Source: JAGWBJ01 sp034423015 (GTDB lineage: Bacteria; Chloroflexota; Dehalococcoidia; Lucifugimonadales; JAGWBF01). From it: a stretch of 42,995 nucleotides of DNA. Made by a program: the position numbers and the translations under genes. The notes below the pieces were generated by a model, which had not been told where the DNA came from, did no database searches, and saw only the letters and a program-made list of their open reading frames with translations. The stretch spans positions 1-42,995 of the forward strand of contig DAOUJG010000058.1 of assembly GCA_034423015.1 (NCBI GenBank), written 5' to 3'. The stretch's first letter is position 1. Every line of letters starts with the position of its first letter. Shown here one piece after another: positions 7,791-15,927 of this stretch.

Positions 7791-8219
7791 CTAGCGCTTG
7801 GTGTACTGGGGAGCGCGGCGGGCGCGCTTCAGGCCGTACTTCTTGCTTTCCTTGATGCGGGAGTCCCTGGTGAGCAACCCGTAGCGGCGCAGGGTGGTCT
7901 TCAGGGTCTCGTCGTACACCGCCAGGGCCCTGGATATGCCGTGTCGGACGGCCTCGGCCTGGGCCGACACGCCGCCGCCCTGCACCTTGGCCACCACGGT
8001 GAACCTGGACATGTAGTCGGTGACGCGCAGGGGCTGGCGCACCGTGCTCTGCCACGCGGGCCAGGGGAAGGCTTCCTCCAGGGGCTTGCCGTTGACCTGG
8101 ACCTGTCCCGCCAGGCCCACCCGGTCGGGGGACAGGTTGGGATAGAGCCTCACCTTGGCGATCGCCCTTTTTCGCTTGCCGGTGCCGTAGTAGTACTGTG
8201 AAGCCTGATCCTCGACCAC
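7791..8219 (-). CDS. rpsI: 30S ribosomal protein S9 (uS9)
   Basis: 142 residues. It ends in the conserved Lys/Arg-rich tail ESKKYGLKRARRAPQYTKR, whose terminal residues reach the P-site tRNA in the 30S head. The start YYYGTGKRKRAIAKVRL is diagnostic. The start codon is GTG at 8219, 8 bases after the rplM stop. The rplM-rpsI pair is a conserved bacterial operon; here it follows truA at the end of the alpha cluster. Confidence 0.98.
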   Translation of the reverse strand: MVEDQASQYYYGTGKRKRAIAKVRLYPNLSPDRVGLAGQVQVNGKPLEEAFPWPAWQSTVRQPLRVTDYMSRFTVVAKVQGGGVSAQAEAVRHGISRALAVYDETLKTTLRRYGLLTRDSRIKESKKYGLKRARRAPQYTKR

Positions 8220-8227
8220 TTGAGCCC

Positions 8228-8710
8228 CTACCTTTCAGCGTCCTCGGCCCCGGCGGTGTCATCGGCCCCTGCGCCGGAGGCGGCCCCCGTCTGGGCCGTA
8301 TGGGGGTGCGAGTTCCCGGAGTATATCTTCAGCCTGCGCAGCATGTCCCTGCCCCGCTTGGTCTTGGGCAGCATTCCCCGCACGGCTAGCTGGACGACCC
8401 GGTCCGGCCGGGACTCCATCATGTCTCTCAGCAGGTGCGACTTCAGGTTTCCAATGTAGCCGGTATGGTGGTAGTAGGTCTTCTGCATCAGCTTCCGCCC
8501 GGTGAGCCTCACCTTGGCGGCGTTGACCACCACCACGTAGTCGCCGGTCAGTATGTGGGGCGTATAGATGGCCTTGTCCTTGCCCTGAAGCCGCCGGGAT
8601 ATCCTGGTCGCCAGCCTTCCCAACGTCTGTCCCGTGGCGTCTATCACGTGCCAACGGGAGTCGACCTCCGCGGGCTTGGCCATGTAGGTCTTAGTTCGTT
8701 TCATCGCCAT
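8228..8710 (-). CDS. rplM: 50S ribosomal protein L13 (uL13)
   Basis: 160 residues against about 143 in most bacteria. The core is canonical (WHVIDATGQTLGRLAT; LTGDYVVVVNA; YHHTGYIGNLK; AVRGMLPKTKRGRDMLRRLK). The extra length is a C-terminal Ala/Gly/Asp/Glu tail after HPHTAQ. It is one of several ribosomal proteins here with low-complexity extensions. The start ATG at 8710 has a second ATG six bases downstream; either is possible. It follows truA by 7 bp. Confidence 0.98.
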   Translation of the reverse strand: MAMKRTKTYMAKPAEVDSRWHVIDATGQTLGRLATRISRRLQGKDKAIYTPHILTGDYVVVVNAAKVRLTGRKLMQKTYYHHTGYIGNLKSHLLRDMMESRPDRVVQLAVRGMLPKTKRGRDMLRRLKIYSGNSHPHTAQTGAASGAGADDTAGAEDAER

Positions 8711-8717
8711 TCTCGTC

Positions 8718-9536
8718 TCAGATTATCGGTCGGGGATACACGACCCGCATCAAGCACAGGCCCTTGGCGGGCAGTGAGGGACAGTTCCTTAACTCACGCA
8801 GCGAGCCGTCCGTCAACCTCTTAGTTATGTCCGTCTCCAGTTTCCCCAGTCCCACCTGCACCAGCACGCCGTTGGTGCGCCGTATCTGGTGGGGCAAGAA
8901 GCCATCGGCCTCGGCGTCTATCAGCACCCTGTCCTCGACCCTCCGCACGTCCCACCGGGTCACGCGGCGGACCGGGCTCCGCTCCGGAGGCAGCGGCGCC
9001 GTCAGCGCGGAGAAGTCCCGGGTCCCGCACAGGTGCCCCGCGGCCTCCTGCATCCTGGCAAGGTCCAGTGCCCCGGGCACCCAGTGCGCGTAGTTTCGCA
9101 GGAGGGCCGACGGCCACCTGGTGTTCAGCACCGTGTACCGGTAGGCGCGACTGACGGCGGACCGCCGGGAGTCGAACTCCAGCTCCACCTGGGAGACTCC
9201 CCTTACCCGGATGTCCTCGGGCAGGTGGGCATTCAGCGCCCTGGGGAAAGTATCGATGGTGTAAGGTGCGGCGGTCAGGAAGTCCACCACCTGACCGCGG
9301 GCATGGGCCCCTGAGTCTGTCCTGCCGGCCCCCCTGATCCTGGTATTCTCTCCCGTGAACCTGGCCAGGGCCCTCTCGACCTCGTCCTGGATGGTCGGTA
9401 CGCCCCTCTGCCACTGGAACCCCTTGTACCGGGTGCCGTCGTACTCCAGGAGCAGGGCCAGCCTCCGGCTTTCGCCGCGCCTGGGCTCCTCGGAAGGGCC
9501 GGCGTCCCGGCCGGGTTCCCTGGAGTCCTCGGACAC
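8718..9536 (-). CDS. truA: tRNA pseudouridine(38-40) synthase TruA
   Basis: Converts U38-U40 in the tRNA anticodon arm to pseudouridine. 272 residues with a roughly 25-residue charged N-terminal extension. The catalytic aspartate is D74 in GAGRTDSGAHARGQV. Other family blocks are LLLEYDGTRYKGFQWQ, RRSAVSRAYRYTV and FLPHQIRRTNGVLVQVG. The GTG start at 9536 has CGGAG just upstream. It lies 11 bp after rplQ and 7 bp before rplM, the common rplQ-truA-rplM-rpsI order. Confidence 0.97.
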   Translation of the reverse strand: MSEDSREPGRDAGPSEEPRRGESRRLALLLEYDGTRYKGFQWQRGVPTIQDEVERALARFTGENTRIRGAGRTDSGAHARGQVVDFLTAAPYTIDTFPRALNAHLPEDIRVRGVSQVELEFDSRRSAVSRAYRYTVLNTRWPSALLRNYAHWVPGALDLARMQEAAGHLCGTRDFSALTAPLPPERSPVRRVTRWDVRRVEDRVLIDAEADGFLPHQIRRTNGVLVQVGLGKLETDITKRLTDGSLRELRNCPSLPAKGLCLMRVVYPRPII

Positions 9537-9547
9537 GGCTCCGGGGG

Positions 9548-9901
9548 CTAGACCAGCTCCACCAAAGCCATTGGAGCGGCATCCCCCTTTCGCGGACCCA
9601 GCTTGATGACCCTGGTATAGCCTCCGGTCCTCTCGGCGTACCTCTCGGCCAGATCGTCGAAGACCTTGCGTATCACCACCTTGTTCGGGACCTTGGCAAG
9701 GGCCAGGCGCCGGTGATGGAGCGTGCCCTTCTTGCCGTAGGTGATGAGCTTGTCAACGGTCCTCTTGGCCTCGGAGGCCTTGGCCTCGGTGGTCACGATA
9801 CGCTCATGGCGGATCACCTCCGCCGCCAGGGAGCGCAGCAACGCCCTCCTCTGGTCCTTGCCCCTGCCGAGCTTCTTTCCCGCGATTCGGTGAACTGTCA
9901 T
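9548..9901 (-). CDS. rplQ: 50S ribosomal protein L17 (bL17)
   Basis: 117 residues, usual length. Diagnostic N-terminus KLGRGKDQRRALLRSLAAE, then TTEAKASEAKRTVDKLITYGKK. The ATG shares one base with the rpoA stop (TAATG), so it is coupled to rpoA translation, as in the alpha operon of most bacteria. Confidence 0.98.
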   Translation of the reverse strand: MTVHRIAGKKLGRGKDQRRALLRSLAAEVIRHERIVTTEAKASEAKRTVDKLITYGKKGTLHHRRLALAKVPNKVVIRKVFDDLAERYAERTGGYTRVIKLGPRKGDAAPMALVELV

Positions 9902-11178
9902 TACTCTTCGTCGTCCTCTTCGTCGACGTCCTCTTCCTCTGCCGCATCGGCCTCAGGGAAGATGGGGGCCTCGTTGCTCTCGAATTGGGGGATGACGTCG
10001 CCGTCGGCGGCACTGACGCGGCCCAACGCCTCCTGCGCCGCCCGGATGAAGTCCTCGGTGAGGGCCCCTTCGGGGCCGGGCTGACCGTCCTCGCCGGCGG
10101 ACACGGCCAAGTCCGCCGCGCCGCCCTCACCGGGCGCATCCGAGGGCCCGCCGTCAGCGGCGGTCTCCACGCTGTGACCCGTGCGCGCGGCCATCTCGTC
10201 GGCGCTGAGCATCCCCTCGTCGCGCAGCCTGTCCATCAGCTCGATAAGGGACTTTTCGCCGAAGTTCCGCACCTTCAGGAGCTCGCTGTTGCTCATCTCC
10301 AGCACGTGGCCCACCTTGGTAATCTGGGCGCGCTTGAGGCAGTTCAGGGTCCTGGGAGACAGCTCCAGCTTCTCGATGGGTGTCTGGTACACCTCGGGGG
10401 ACACGGAGATGGTGGGCCTGTCGGGGCCGCCGCCCAGCTCCTTGCCCAGGTTCTTGAAGCTGTAGAAGTGGCTCACGAGGGCGTCCGAGGACTTCCTCAG
10501 CGCCTCCACGGGACCGATGGTGCCGTCGGTCCACACCTCCAGCACCAGCCGTTCGTAGTCGGTCACGTGGCCCACCCGGGTCCTCTCGACGCTGTAGTTG
10601 ACCTTTCTCACCGGGTTGTATATAGCGTCGATGGGCAGCACCCCCATCAGGGGGCCTCCGATGACGTCGCCTCCCTGGGGCACCGGCTGGTACCCCTTGC
10701 CGTGGTCCACGTTGAACTCCACCGAGAGCACGGCGTCCTCGGAGTCCAGGGTGGCCAGGTGCAGCTCCGGGTTCACGATCTCGAAGTCGGCGGAGGTGGC
10801 GATGTCGCCGGCGCACACCCTTCCCTCGCCGCGTATCTCCAGCCGCATCTTTCCGGGTCTCCCCGTCAACGACCGTATGCATATCCCCTTGACGTTCAGG
10901 AGGAACTCCATGACCTCCTCCTTCATGTTGGGGACCGTGGAGTACTCGTGCAGCACCTCGTCGATCTTCACCCAGGTGATGGCCGTGCCCTCGATGGAGC
11001 TCAGCAGCATGCGCCGCATGGGATTGCCAACGGTGATGCCGTACCCGCGCTCCAGGGGCTCGAAGGCGAACTTGCCGTAAGTCTCCGTCTCCTCCAGGAT
11101 CTTTATCTCGGGCGCCAGGGGCTCCGTCCCACGTTCCGGCATGCTCTGGGACAGGATGGACGTATCCAACATCGTCAT
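9901..11178 (-). CDS. rpoA: DNA-directed RNA polymerase subunit alpha with long acidic C-terminal tail
   Basis: Alpha subunit, 425 residues. The dimerisation N-terminal domain occupies about residues 20-240 (GYGITVGNPMRRMLLSSIEG; KGICIRSL; VDHGKGYQPV). The C-terminal DNA-binding domain lies at about 265-322 (LELSPRTLNCLKRAQI; LKVRNFGEKSLIEL). Typical bacterial alphas end soon after this domain at about 315-330 residues. Here about 100 more residues follow, Ala/Gly/Asp/Glu rich and ending in EEEDVDEEDDEE. The start ATG at 11178 lies two bases after the rpsD stop with GAGGTAG upstream; an in-frame extension to 11295 inside rpsD is not credible. Confidence 0.98.
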   Translation of the reverse strand: MTMLDTSILSQSMPERGTEPLAPEIKILEETETYGKFAFEPLERGYGITVGNPMRRMLLSSIEGTAITWVKIDEVLHEYSTVPNMKEEVMEFLLNVKGICIRSLTGRPGKMRLEIRGEGRVCAGDIATSADFEIVNPELHLATLDSEDAVLSVEFNVDHGKGYQPVPQGGDVIGGPLMGVLPIDAIYNPVRKVNYSVERTRVGHVTDYERLVLEVWTDGTIGPVEALRKSSDALVSHFYSFKNLGKELGGGPDRPTISVSPEVYQTPIEKLELSPRTLNCLKRAQITKVGHVLEMSNSELLKVRNFGEKSLIELMDRLRDEGMLSADEMAARTGHSVETAADGGPSDAPGEGGAADLAVSAGEDGQPGPEGALTEDFIRAAQEALGRVSAADGDVIPQFESNEAPIFPEADAAEEEDVDEEDDEE

Positions 11179-11180
11179 AA

Positions 11181-11807
11181 CTACCTCGAGTAGTACTCCA
11201 CTATCAGACGGGTATCGATAGCCTGCTCCAGGTCCTCGGCCGCCGGCATGGAGGCCACGGTCCCGGACATCTGGGTCGTGTCCAGGTTGAGCCACTGGGG
11301 CACGGGCCTCTTGGGAATGTCCTCGGTGAAGGCCTTGAAGAAGTCCCGCTCCTTGTGGGACTCCTTCCAGGTGATCACGTCCCCCTGGCGCAGGGCGTAG
11401 GAGGGTATCTTGGTCTTACGCCCGTTCACGGCGAAATGGCCGTGGAGCACCAGCTGGCGGGCCTGGCGGCGGGAGTCGCAGAACCCCAGCCGATAGACGG
11501 CGTTGTCCAGCCTGCGCTCCAGAAGCTCCAGGAGGTACTGGCCCGTGACGCCGGGCTTCTTGAACGCCTGGTCCATGTACCGGCTGAACTGGCGCTCCAT
11601 GACCCCGAACATGTAGCGCGCCTTCTGCTTCTCCTTGAGCTGGATCCCGTGGTCGGAGATGCGGCGCCTGCGCTGGGAGCGGTCTCCCGGCGGCGTCCGG
11701 CGGCGCTCGATGGCGCACTTGGGCGTAAAGCACCGCTCTCCCTTGAGAAACAGCTTCTCTCCGACTCTTCGGCACAGCCTGCATGCCGGTCCCGTGTATC
11801 TTGCCAT
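11181..11807 (-). CDS. rpsD: 30S ribosomal protein S4 (uS4), zinc-binding type
   Basis: 208 residues. The N-terminus retains the zinc ribbon C9, C12, C26 and C31 (C+ type). The S4 RNA-binding domain is seen in RLDNAVYRLGFCDSRRQARQ and LVLHGHFAVNGRKT. It nucleates 30S assembly on 16S rRNA and often autoregulates the alpha operon. It lies 10 bp after rpsK and is followed by rpoA after 2 bases. Confidence 0.98.
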   Translation of the reverse strand: MARYTGPACRLCRRVGEKLFLKGERCFTPKCAIERRRTPPGDRSQRRRRISDHGIQLKEKQKARYMFGVMERQFSRYMDQAFKKPGVTGQYLLELLERRLDNAVYRLGFCDSRRQARQLVLHGHFAVNGRKTKIPSYALRQGDVITWKESHKERDFFKAFTEDIPKRPVPQWLNLDTTQMSGTVASMPAAEDLEQAIDTRLIVEYYSR

Positions 11808-11817
11808 TGGCTCTCCT

Positions 11818-12201
11818 CTATACCCTTCTTCGCTTGGGCGGCCGGCACCCGTTGTGGGGGATCGGCGTTATATCCCGTATGCTGGTGATGGTGAGCCCGG
11901 CGGCCTGGAGGGACCGTATCGCCGCCTCCCTGCCCGCGCCGGGGCCCTTGATGTACACGTCCACCTGCCGCAGCCCCTGGTCCATTCCCCGTCGGGCGGC
12001 CTGCTCGGCTGCCCGCTGGGCGGCGAAGGCCGTGCCCTTGCGGGAGCCGCGGAAGCCCGAGGCTCCCGAGCTGGTGGAGACCAGCACGCTGCCCTGGGGG
12101 TCGGTGAGGGTCACCAGTGTGTTGTTGAAGGTCGAATGGATGTGGGCCTTGCCCCTGGGCACTACCCGCCTCTCCCTCCGACGGCTTCTTGGTCTGGCCA
12201 T
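11818..12201 (-). CDS. rpsK: 30S ribosomal protein S11 (uS11)
   Basis: 127 residues, normal length. Family blocks GKAHIHSTFNNTLVTLTD, SSGASGFRGSRKGTAFAAQ, VDVYIKGPGAGREAAIR and the C-terminal DITPIPHNGCRPPKRRRV are intact. It binds the 30S platform near the Shine-Dalgarno helix. Gene order rpsM-rpsK-rpsD-rpoA is the standard alpha cluster. Confidence 0.98.
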   Translation of the reverse strand: MARPRSRRRERRVVPRGKAHIHSTFNNTLVTLTDPQGSVLVSTSSGASGFRGSRKGTAFAAQRAAEQAARRGMDQGLRQVDVYIKGPGAGREAAIRSLQAAGLTITSIRDITPIPHNGCRPPKRRRV

Positions 12202-12222
12202 GGAGCTCCTTTACTGCTTCTG

Positions 12223-12615
12223 CTACTTCTTCGCACCCGTCCGGCGGCCCCGGCCCGCCACGGTGCGCCTGGGGCCCTTCCTGGTCCGGGCGTTGGTCCT
12301 GGTCCTCTGGCCCCTCAGGGGGAGTCCCCTCCGGTGGCGCAGCCCCCGGTACGAGCCTATCTCGATGAGACGCCGGATGTTCATGGTGACCTCCCTGCGA
12401 AGGTCACCCTCCACCTTGTACTCCCGATCTATGAGCTCCCGCAGCCTGTCGATCTGGCCCTCGGAGAGCTCCACGATCTTGGGCTTGGGGTCGCCGTCTA
12501 TGTTCGCCTTGCGGAGGATGTCCCCCGCCACCGTCGGCCCGATGCCGTAGATATGCTGCAGGGCCACGTCGACCCTCTTCCGGTCGGGTATGTCGACACC
12601 AGCTACTCGGACCAT
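12223..12615 (-). CDS. rpsM: 30S ribosomal protein S13 (uS13)
   Basis: 130 residues. It begins MVRVAGVDIPDRKRVDVAL, continues with IYGIGPTVAGDILRKANI, and ends in SYRGLRHRRGLPLRGQRTRTN followed by a basic tail that contacts P-site tRNA. It lies 18 bp after rpmJ. A GAGGAGG-type Shine-Dalgarno lies just upstream of the ATG. Confidence 0.98.
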   Translation of the reverse strand: MVRVAGVDIPDRKRVDVALQHIYGIGPTVAGDILRKANIDGDPKPKIVELSEGQIDRLRELIDREYKVEGDLRREVTMNIRRLIEIGSYRGLRHRRGLPLRGQRTRTNARTRKGPRRTVAGRGRRTGAKK

Positions 12616-12633
12616 TGTCGTCCTCCTCGGCCT

Positions 12634-12747
12634 CTAGCCTTGCCTCTGAGCGTGTCTCGGGTTGGAGCAGATAATCCGCACCGACCCCTTGCGCCTTATC
12701 ACCCTGCACTTGTCGCAGCGCGGCTTAACCGACGCTCTGATCTTCAT
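12634..12747 (-). CDS. rpmJ: 50S ribosomal protein L36 (bL36)
   Basis: A 37-codon gene read directly from the sequence. It starts MKIRASVKPRCDKCRVIRRK and carries the zinc-ribbon ligands C11, C14, C27 and H32, the C+ form of L36. It lies between infA and rpsM, exactly where bL36 is expected, with 8 bp to infA. Short length explains why it is easily missed. Confidence 0.97.
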   Translation of the reverse strand: MKIRASVKPRCDKCRVIRRKGSVRIICSNPRHAQRQG

Positions 12748-12755
12748 ACTTCACC

Positions 12756-12974
12756 TTACTTGAAACGGTAGGTTATGCGTCCGCGGGTGAGGTCGTAGGG
12801 AGAGAGCTCCACGAGGACCCGGTCCCCCGGAAGTACCCTGATGAAGTGCAGGCGTATCTTCCCCGAGACGTGGGCCAGGATCTTATGGTCGTTGGGCAGA
12901 TCCACCCGGAACATCCCGTTGGGGAGCGCCTCCGAGACCGTTGCCTCTACCTCGATCGCTTCCTTCTTGGCCAT
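12756..12974 (-). CDS. infA: Translation initiation factor IF-1
   Basis: 72 residues, the canonical length, with an S1-type OB fold: AIEVEATVSEALPNGMFRV, DHKILAHVSGKIRLHFIRV and DRVLVELSPYDLTRGRITYR. The ATG at 12974 is chosen over an upstream in-frame start because a perfect AAGGAGGT precedes it. It binds the 30S A site during initiation. A strong hairpin separates it from map upstream, with a 62-bp gap. Confidence 0.98.
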   Translation of the reverse strand: MAKKEAIEVEATVSEALPNGMFRVDLPNDHKILAHVSGKIRLHFIRVLPGDRVLVELSPYDLTRGRITYRFK

Positions 12975-13010
12975 GGACCTCCTTCCATCGGTCCGCACAT
13001 GGGTATGCCG

Positions 13011-13037
13011 GCCCCCGGCTCGACACCCGCCGGGGGC
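13011..13037 (-). terminator. Strong stem-loop between map and infA
   Basis: GCCCCCGGC (13011-13019) and GCCGGGGGC (13029-13037) form a perfect 9-bp all-GC stem with a 9-base loop. It begins in the map stop codon and lies about 35 bases upstream of the infA ATG. No T-run follows on the minus strand, so it may be an attenuator, RNA-processing or stability element rather than a simple terminator. Confidence 0.55.
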
Positions 13038-13840
13038 TACCTCTGGGCGGTCAGCACCTCCGGCTCTCCATCGGTTATGGCGATGGTGTGCTCGAAGTGG
13101 GATGAGAGGCTGCCGTCCATCGTGACGATGGTCCAGTTGTCATCCAGCACCCTGGTGTGCCAGTCACCTATGTTCACCATCGGCTCTATGGCTATGGTCA
13201 TCCCCTTTCGAAGCAACGGCCCCTTCTTCGCCGTCCCGTAGTTGGGGACCTGGGGGTCCTCATGCAGAAAACGGCCAATCCCGTGGCCCACGTACTCGCG
13301 GACCACCGAGTAGCCCCGCGCTTCAACGAAGGTCTGGACCGCCCAGCCTATATCTCCGACCCTGGCCCCGTTCCTGGCGGCGTTGATACCCTCCTTCAGG
13401 GCCTGCCTGGTGACGTCCATCAGGGCCCTGGCCTCGTCGGAGACCCTCCCCACCGCCACCGTTATGGCCGCGTCGCCGATGAAGCCGTCGATCACGGCAC
13501 CGACGTCCATCTTGATCAGGTCGCCTTCCTGGAGCTGCCTGTCGCCCGGGATGCCGTGGACGATCTCCTCGTTGACGGAGGCGCACACAGTGGCGGGGAA
13601 TCCACGGTAACCCTTGAAGGCGGGTTTAGCCCCCAGGCGGACTATCTCCCCTTCGGCGATGGCATCCAGGTCGCGGGTCCTGATCCCGGGCCGGACCGAT
13701 TCCTCCAGCAACGTCAGGGTCGCCCCGACGACCGCTCCGGCCCTCCGCATGGCGTCCATCTCCTTGCGGGACTTGATGGTTATTCCTCCCGCGTAGGGCG
13801 ACGGTGAGTTGGAGGCCGTTTCGATCTTCCCGATATTCAT
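13037..13840 (-). CDS. map: Type I methionine aminopeptidase
   Basis: Removes the initiator methionine from new proteins. 267 residues with a roughly 18-residue N-terminal extension. All metal ligands of the pita-bread fold are seen: D112, D123, H186, E219 and E250, with substrate-binding H95 in NEEIVHGIPG. The ATG at 13840 is used; the Shine-Dalgarno is weak. It lies between adk and infA, as in many spc operons. Confidence 0.97.
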   Translation of the reverse strand: MNIGKIETASNSPSPYAGGITIKSRKEMDAMRRAGAVVGATLTLLEESVRPGIRTRDLDAIAEGEIVRLGAKPAFKGYRGFPATVCASVNEEIVHGIPGDRQLQEGDLIKMDVGAVIDGFIGDAAITVAVGRVSDEARALMDVTRQALKEGINAARNGARVGDIGWAVQTFVEARGYSVVREYVGHGIGRFLHEDPQVPNYGTAKKGPLLRKGMTIAIEPMVNIGDWHTRVLDDNWTIVTMDGSLSSHFEHTIAITDGEPEVLTAQR

Positions 13841-13897
13841 TCTACCACTTTCGTATGCCCGAGACTAGAAACCCTCACGGTCGCGGAAACCACGTAT

Positions 13898-14590
13898 CTA
13901 GCGTCCCCCCACCGAAGATCCCAGACACATGGCCTTCAGCAGCCGCTCCGCCACCTCATCGATGCGGCCGACGCCGTCGACCTCCAGCAGCTTGCTCGAT
14001 CGGGCATAGTGGTCCAGCATGGGCTGTGTCTCCTCATTGTAGACACGGATGCGCACCCGCACGGCCTCGGGGCGGTCGTCCTCCCTCTGGAGCAGGTCGC
14101 CGCCACAGAGGTCGCAACGCCCAGGGGTGGAGGGCGGCGCGGTCTTGATGTGATAGGAGGCCTGGCAAACCCCGCAGATATGGCGCCCGCTCAGCCGGGA
14201 GACCAGCTCGTCGTCGGGCACGGATATGAGGATGACGTAGTCCACGGGCCTCCCCCGGGCCGCCATGTCGTCCAGGGCCTGGGCCTGGAACATGTTCCTG
14301 GGGAACCCGTCCAGGAGGTAGCCCTGCATGTCCAGGGGAGGCTGTATCCGCTCCAGCACCATCGCCGTCGTAATCTCGTCGGGCACCAGCAGCCCGCTGT
14401 TCATGTATTCGCTGGCCTTGATCCCCAAGGGCGTGCCCTTGCTCCGGTGATGCCTGAACAGGTCCCCGGAGGCTATGTGGGGCACGCCCAGCACCTCCGT
14501 CAGCTTCTTGGCCTGGGTCCCCTTTCCCGCCCCCGGAGGGCCCAGGATGATCAGCCGTTGGGGAAGGCTCCCTGTGTCTCTGCCGCCCAC
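13898..14590 (-). CDS. adk: Adenylate kinase, zinc-lid type
   Basis: Catalyses AMP + ATP to 2 ADP. 230 residues. P-loop GPPGAGKGT at 17-25, GYLLDGFPRNMFQA at about 90-103. The long LID domain carries four cysteines (139, 142, 159, 162), indicating a structural zinc. The start is GTG at 14590, 10 bases after the secY stop with GAGG in between. Placement secY-adk-map-infA is the classic spc end. Confidence 0.97.
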   Translation of the reverse strand: MGGRDTGSLPQRLIILGPPGAGKGTQAKKLTEVLGVPHIASGDLFRHHRSKGTPLGIKASEYMNSGLLVPDEITTAMVLERIQPPLDMQGYLLDGFPRNMFQAQALDDMAARGRPVDYVILISVPDDELVSRLSGRHICGVCQASYHIKTAPPSTPGRCDLCGGDLLQREDDRPEAVRVRIRVYNEETQPMLDHYARSSKLLEVDGVGRIDEVAERLLKAMCLGSSVGGR

Positions 14591-14599
14591 TTCCCTCGC

Positions 14600-15925
14600 C
14601 TACCTCAGAAAGCCTTCGTAGTTTCTCATCATGAGCTGGGCCTCGAGCTGTCTCAGGGTGTCCAGGGCCACTCCCACCATGATGAGCATGCTGATGCTGG
14701 GCAGAAGCGCTGCCTGCACGTCCGCCAGCAACGACGCGGGATAGGCGACAACCGCCACGAATCCCAGGTAGAGCGCCCCGCCGACCGTGAGGCGGAGTAT
14801 GACCCGGTTGAGGTACTCCTGGGTCGGGGGCCCCGGCCTGATGCCGGGGACGAACCCGCCGTTCTTCTGCAGGTTCTCGGCGAGCTGCTGCTGTTGGAAC
14901 ACCACCAGGGTGTAGAAGAAGGTGAAGGCCACCACCAGCACGAAGGTCAGGACCCAGTAGAGCACGTGGTCGGGCGCGAACCAGCTCTGGAACATGACGG
15001 CCACCGACCCCACCCAGTCGTCCCTGACCCCCAGGAAGTTGGCTATGGTCCCCGGCAGGATCACTATGGAGAAGGCGAATATCACGGGAATCATCCCGGC
15101 CGAGTTGATCCTGAGAGGCAAGTACGTAGCCCCCGTTTGCCGGTACATTCTCCCCCCTCGGAAGATGCTTCGTCCGTACTGGACGGGTATCCTCCGGTGC
15201 GCCTCCGTGAAGATCACGATGAGGGCGATGATCCCGACCCCGGTTATCGCCAGGGCCACGACCCCCCAGAAGCTGGCCTGGTCGGTCAGGTTCTGTATGA
15301 GGGTTGGGAAGCCCGCGACGATACCCGCGAAGATTATCAGCGAGATGCCGTTGCCGATGCCCCGCTCGGTGATGAGCTCTCCCAGCCATACCAGGAACAT
15401 GGTGCCGGCCACCAGGGACGCCAGCATCGCCACCGTGCCGATCAGGTCGCCGCCCGCGCTGGGCCATACGCCGTCTATCACCCCCGCCTGCTGGACGAGC
15501 TGGAGCTGCCCGTAGCCCTGGGCCGCCGCTATGGGCACCGTGATCCAGTGGGTTATGCGGTTTATCTTCTGGCGCCCGTACTCCCCCTCCCGGGACATGC
15601 GCTGCAGGCTGGGAATCACGGGCACCAGGAGCTGCATCACAATGGAGGAGGTGATGTAGGGGAACACTCCCAGGGCCGCGACGCTCAGGTTACGGAGGGC
15701 GCCCCCGCTGAACAGGTCCAGGAACCCCAGGAGCTGGTTGTTGGCGAAGAGGTTGTCCAGCCGGCCCTGGTCGATGCCCGGGATGGGCACCTGGGCCATG
15801 AAGCGAAAGACGGCCAGGATGAACAGGGTGAAGAGTATCTTCGCCCGGAGATCGGGAATGCGGAAGGAGTCTATGGCGGCCTGGAGTAGTCGTGGTCTCT
15901 CCTCCGCCGCCTCCTGCGTTACCAT
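14600..15925 (-). CDS. secY: Preprotein translocase subunit SecY
   Basis: The channel-forming subunit of the SecYEG translocon in the cytoplasmic membrane. 441 residues with ten hydrophobic segments expected and visible. Family landmarks include VPIPGIDQGRLDNLF, the plug-region stretch LDLFSGGALRNLSVAALGVFP (positions about 68-88), ERGIGNGISLIIFAGI near 180, and the C-terminal basic loops before TVGGALYLGFVAV. The ATG lies two bases after the rplO stop. Confidence 0.98.
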   Translation of the reverse strand: MVTQEAAEERPRLLQAAIDSFRIPDLRAKILFTLFILAVFRFMAQVPIPGIDQGRLDNLFANNQLLGFLDLFSGGALRNLSVAALGVFPYITSSIVMQLLVPVIPSLQRMSREGEYGRQKINRITHWITVPIAAAQGYGQLQLVQQAGVIDGVWPSAGGDLIGTVAMLASLVAGTMFLVWLGELITERGIGNGISLIIFAGIVAGFPTLIQNLTDQASFWGVVALAITGVGIIALIVIFTEAHRRIPVQYGRSIFRGGRMYRQTGATYLPLRINSAGMIPVIFAFSIVILPGTIANFLGVRDDWVGSVAVMFQSWFAPDHVLYWVLTFVLVVAFTFFYTLVVFQQQQLAENLQKNGGFVPGIRPGPPTQEYLNRVILRLTVGGALYLGFVAVVAYPASLLADVQAALLPSISMLIMVGVALDTLRQLEAQLMMRNYEGFLR

Positions 15926-15927
15926 CG

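Noticed and set aside
14009..15889. 626-codon plus-strand frame opposite adk and secY
   Set aside because: Shadow frame, His/Gly/Gln rich, no domain.
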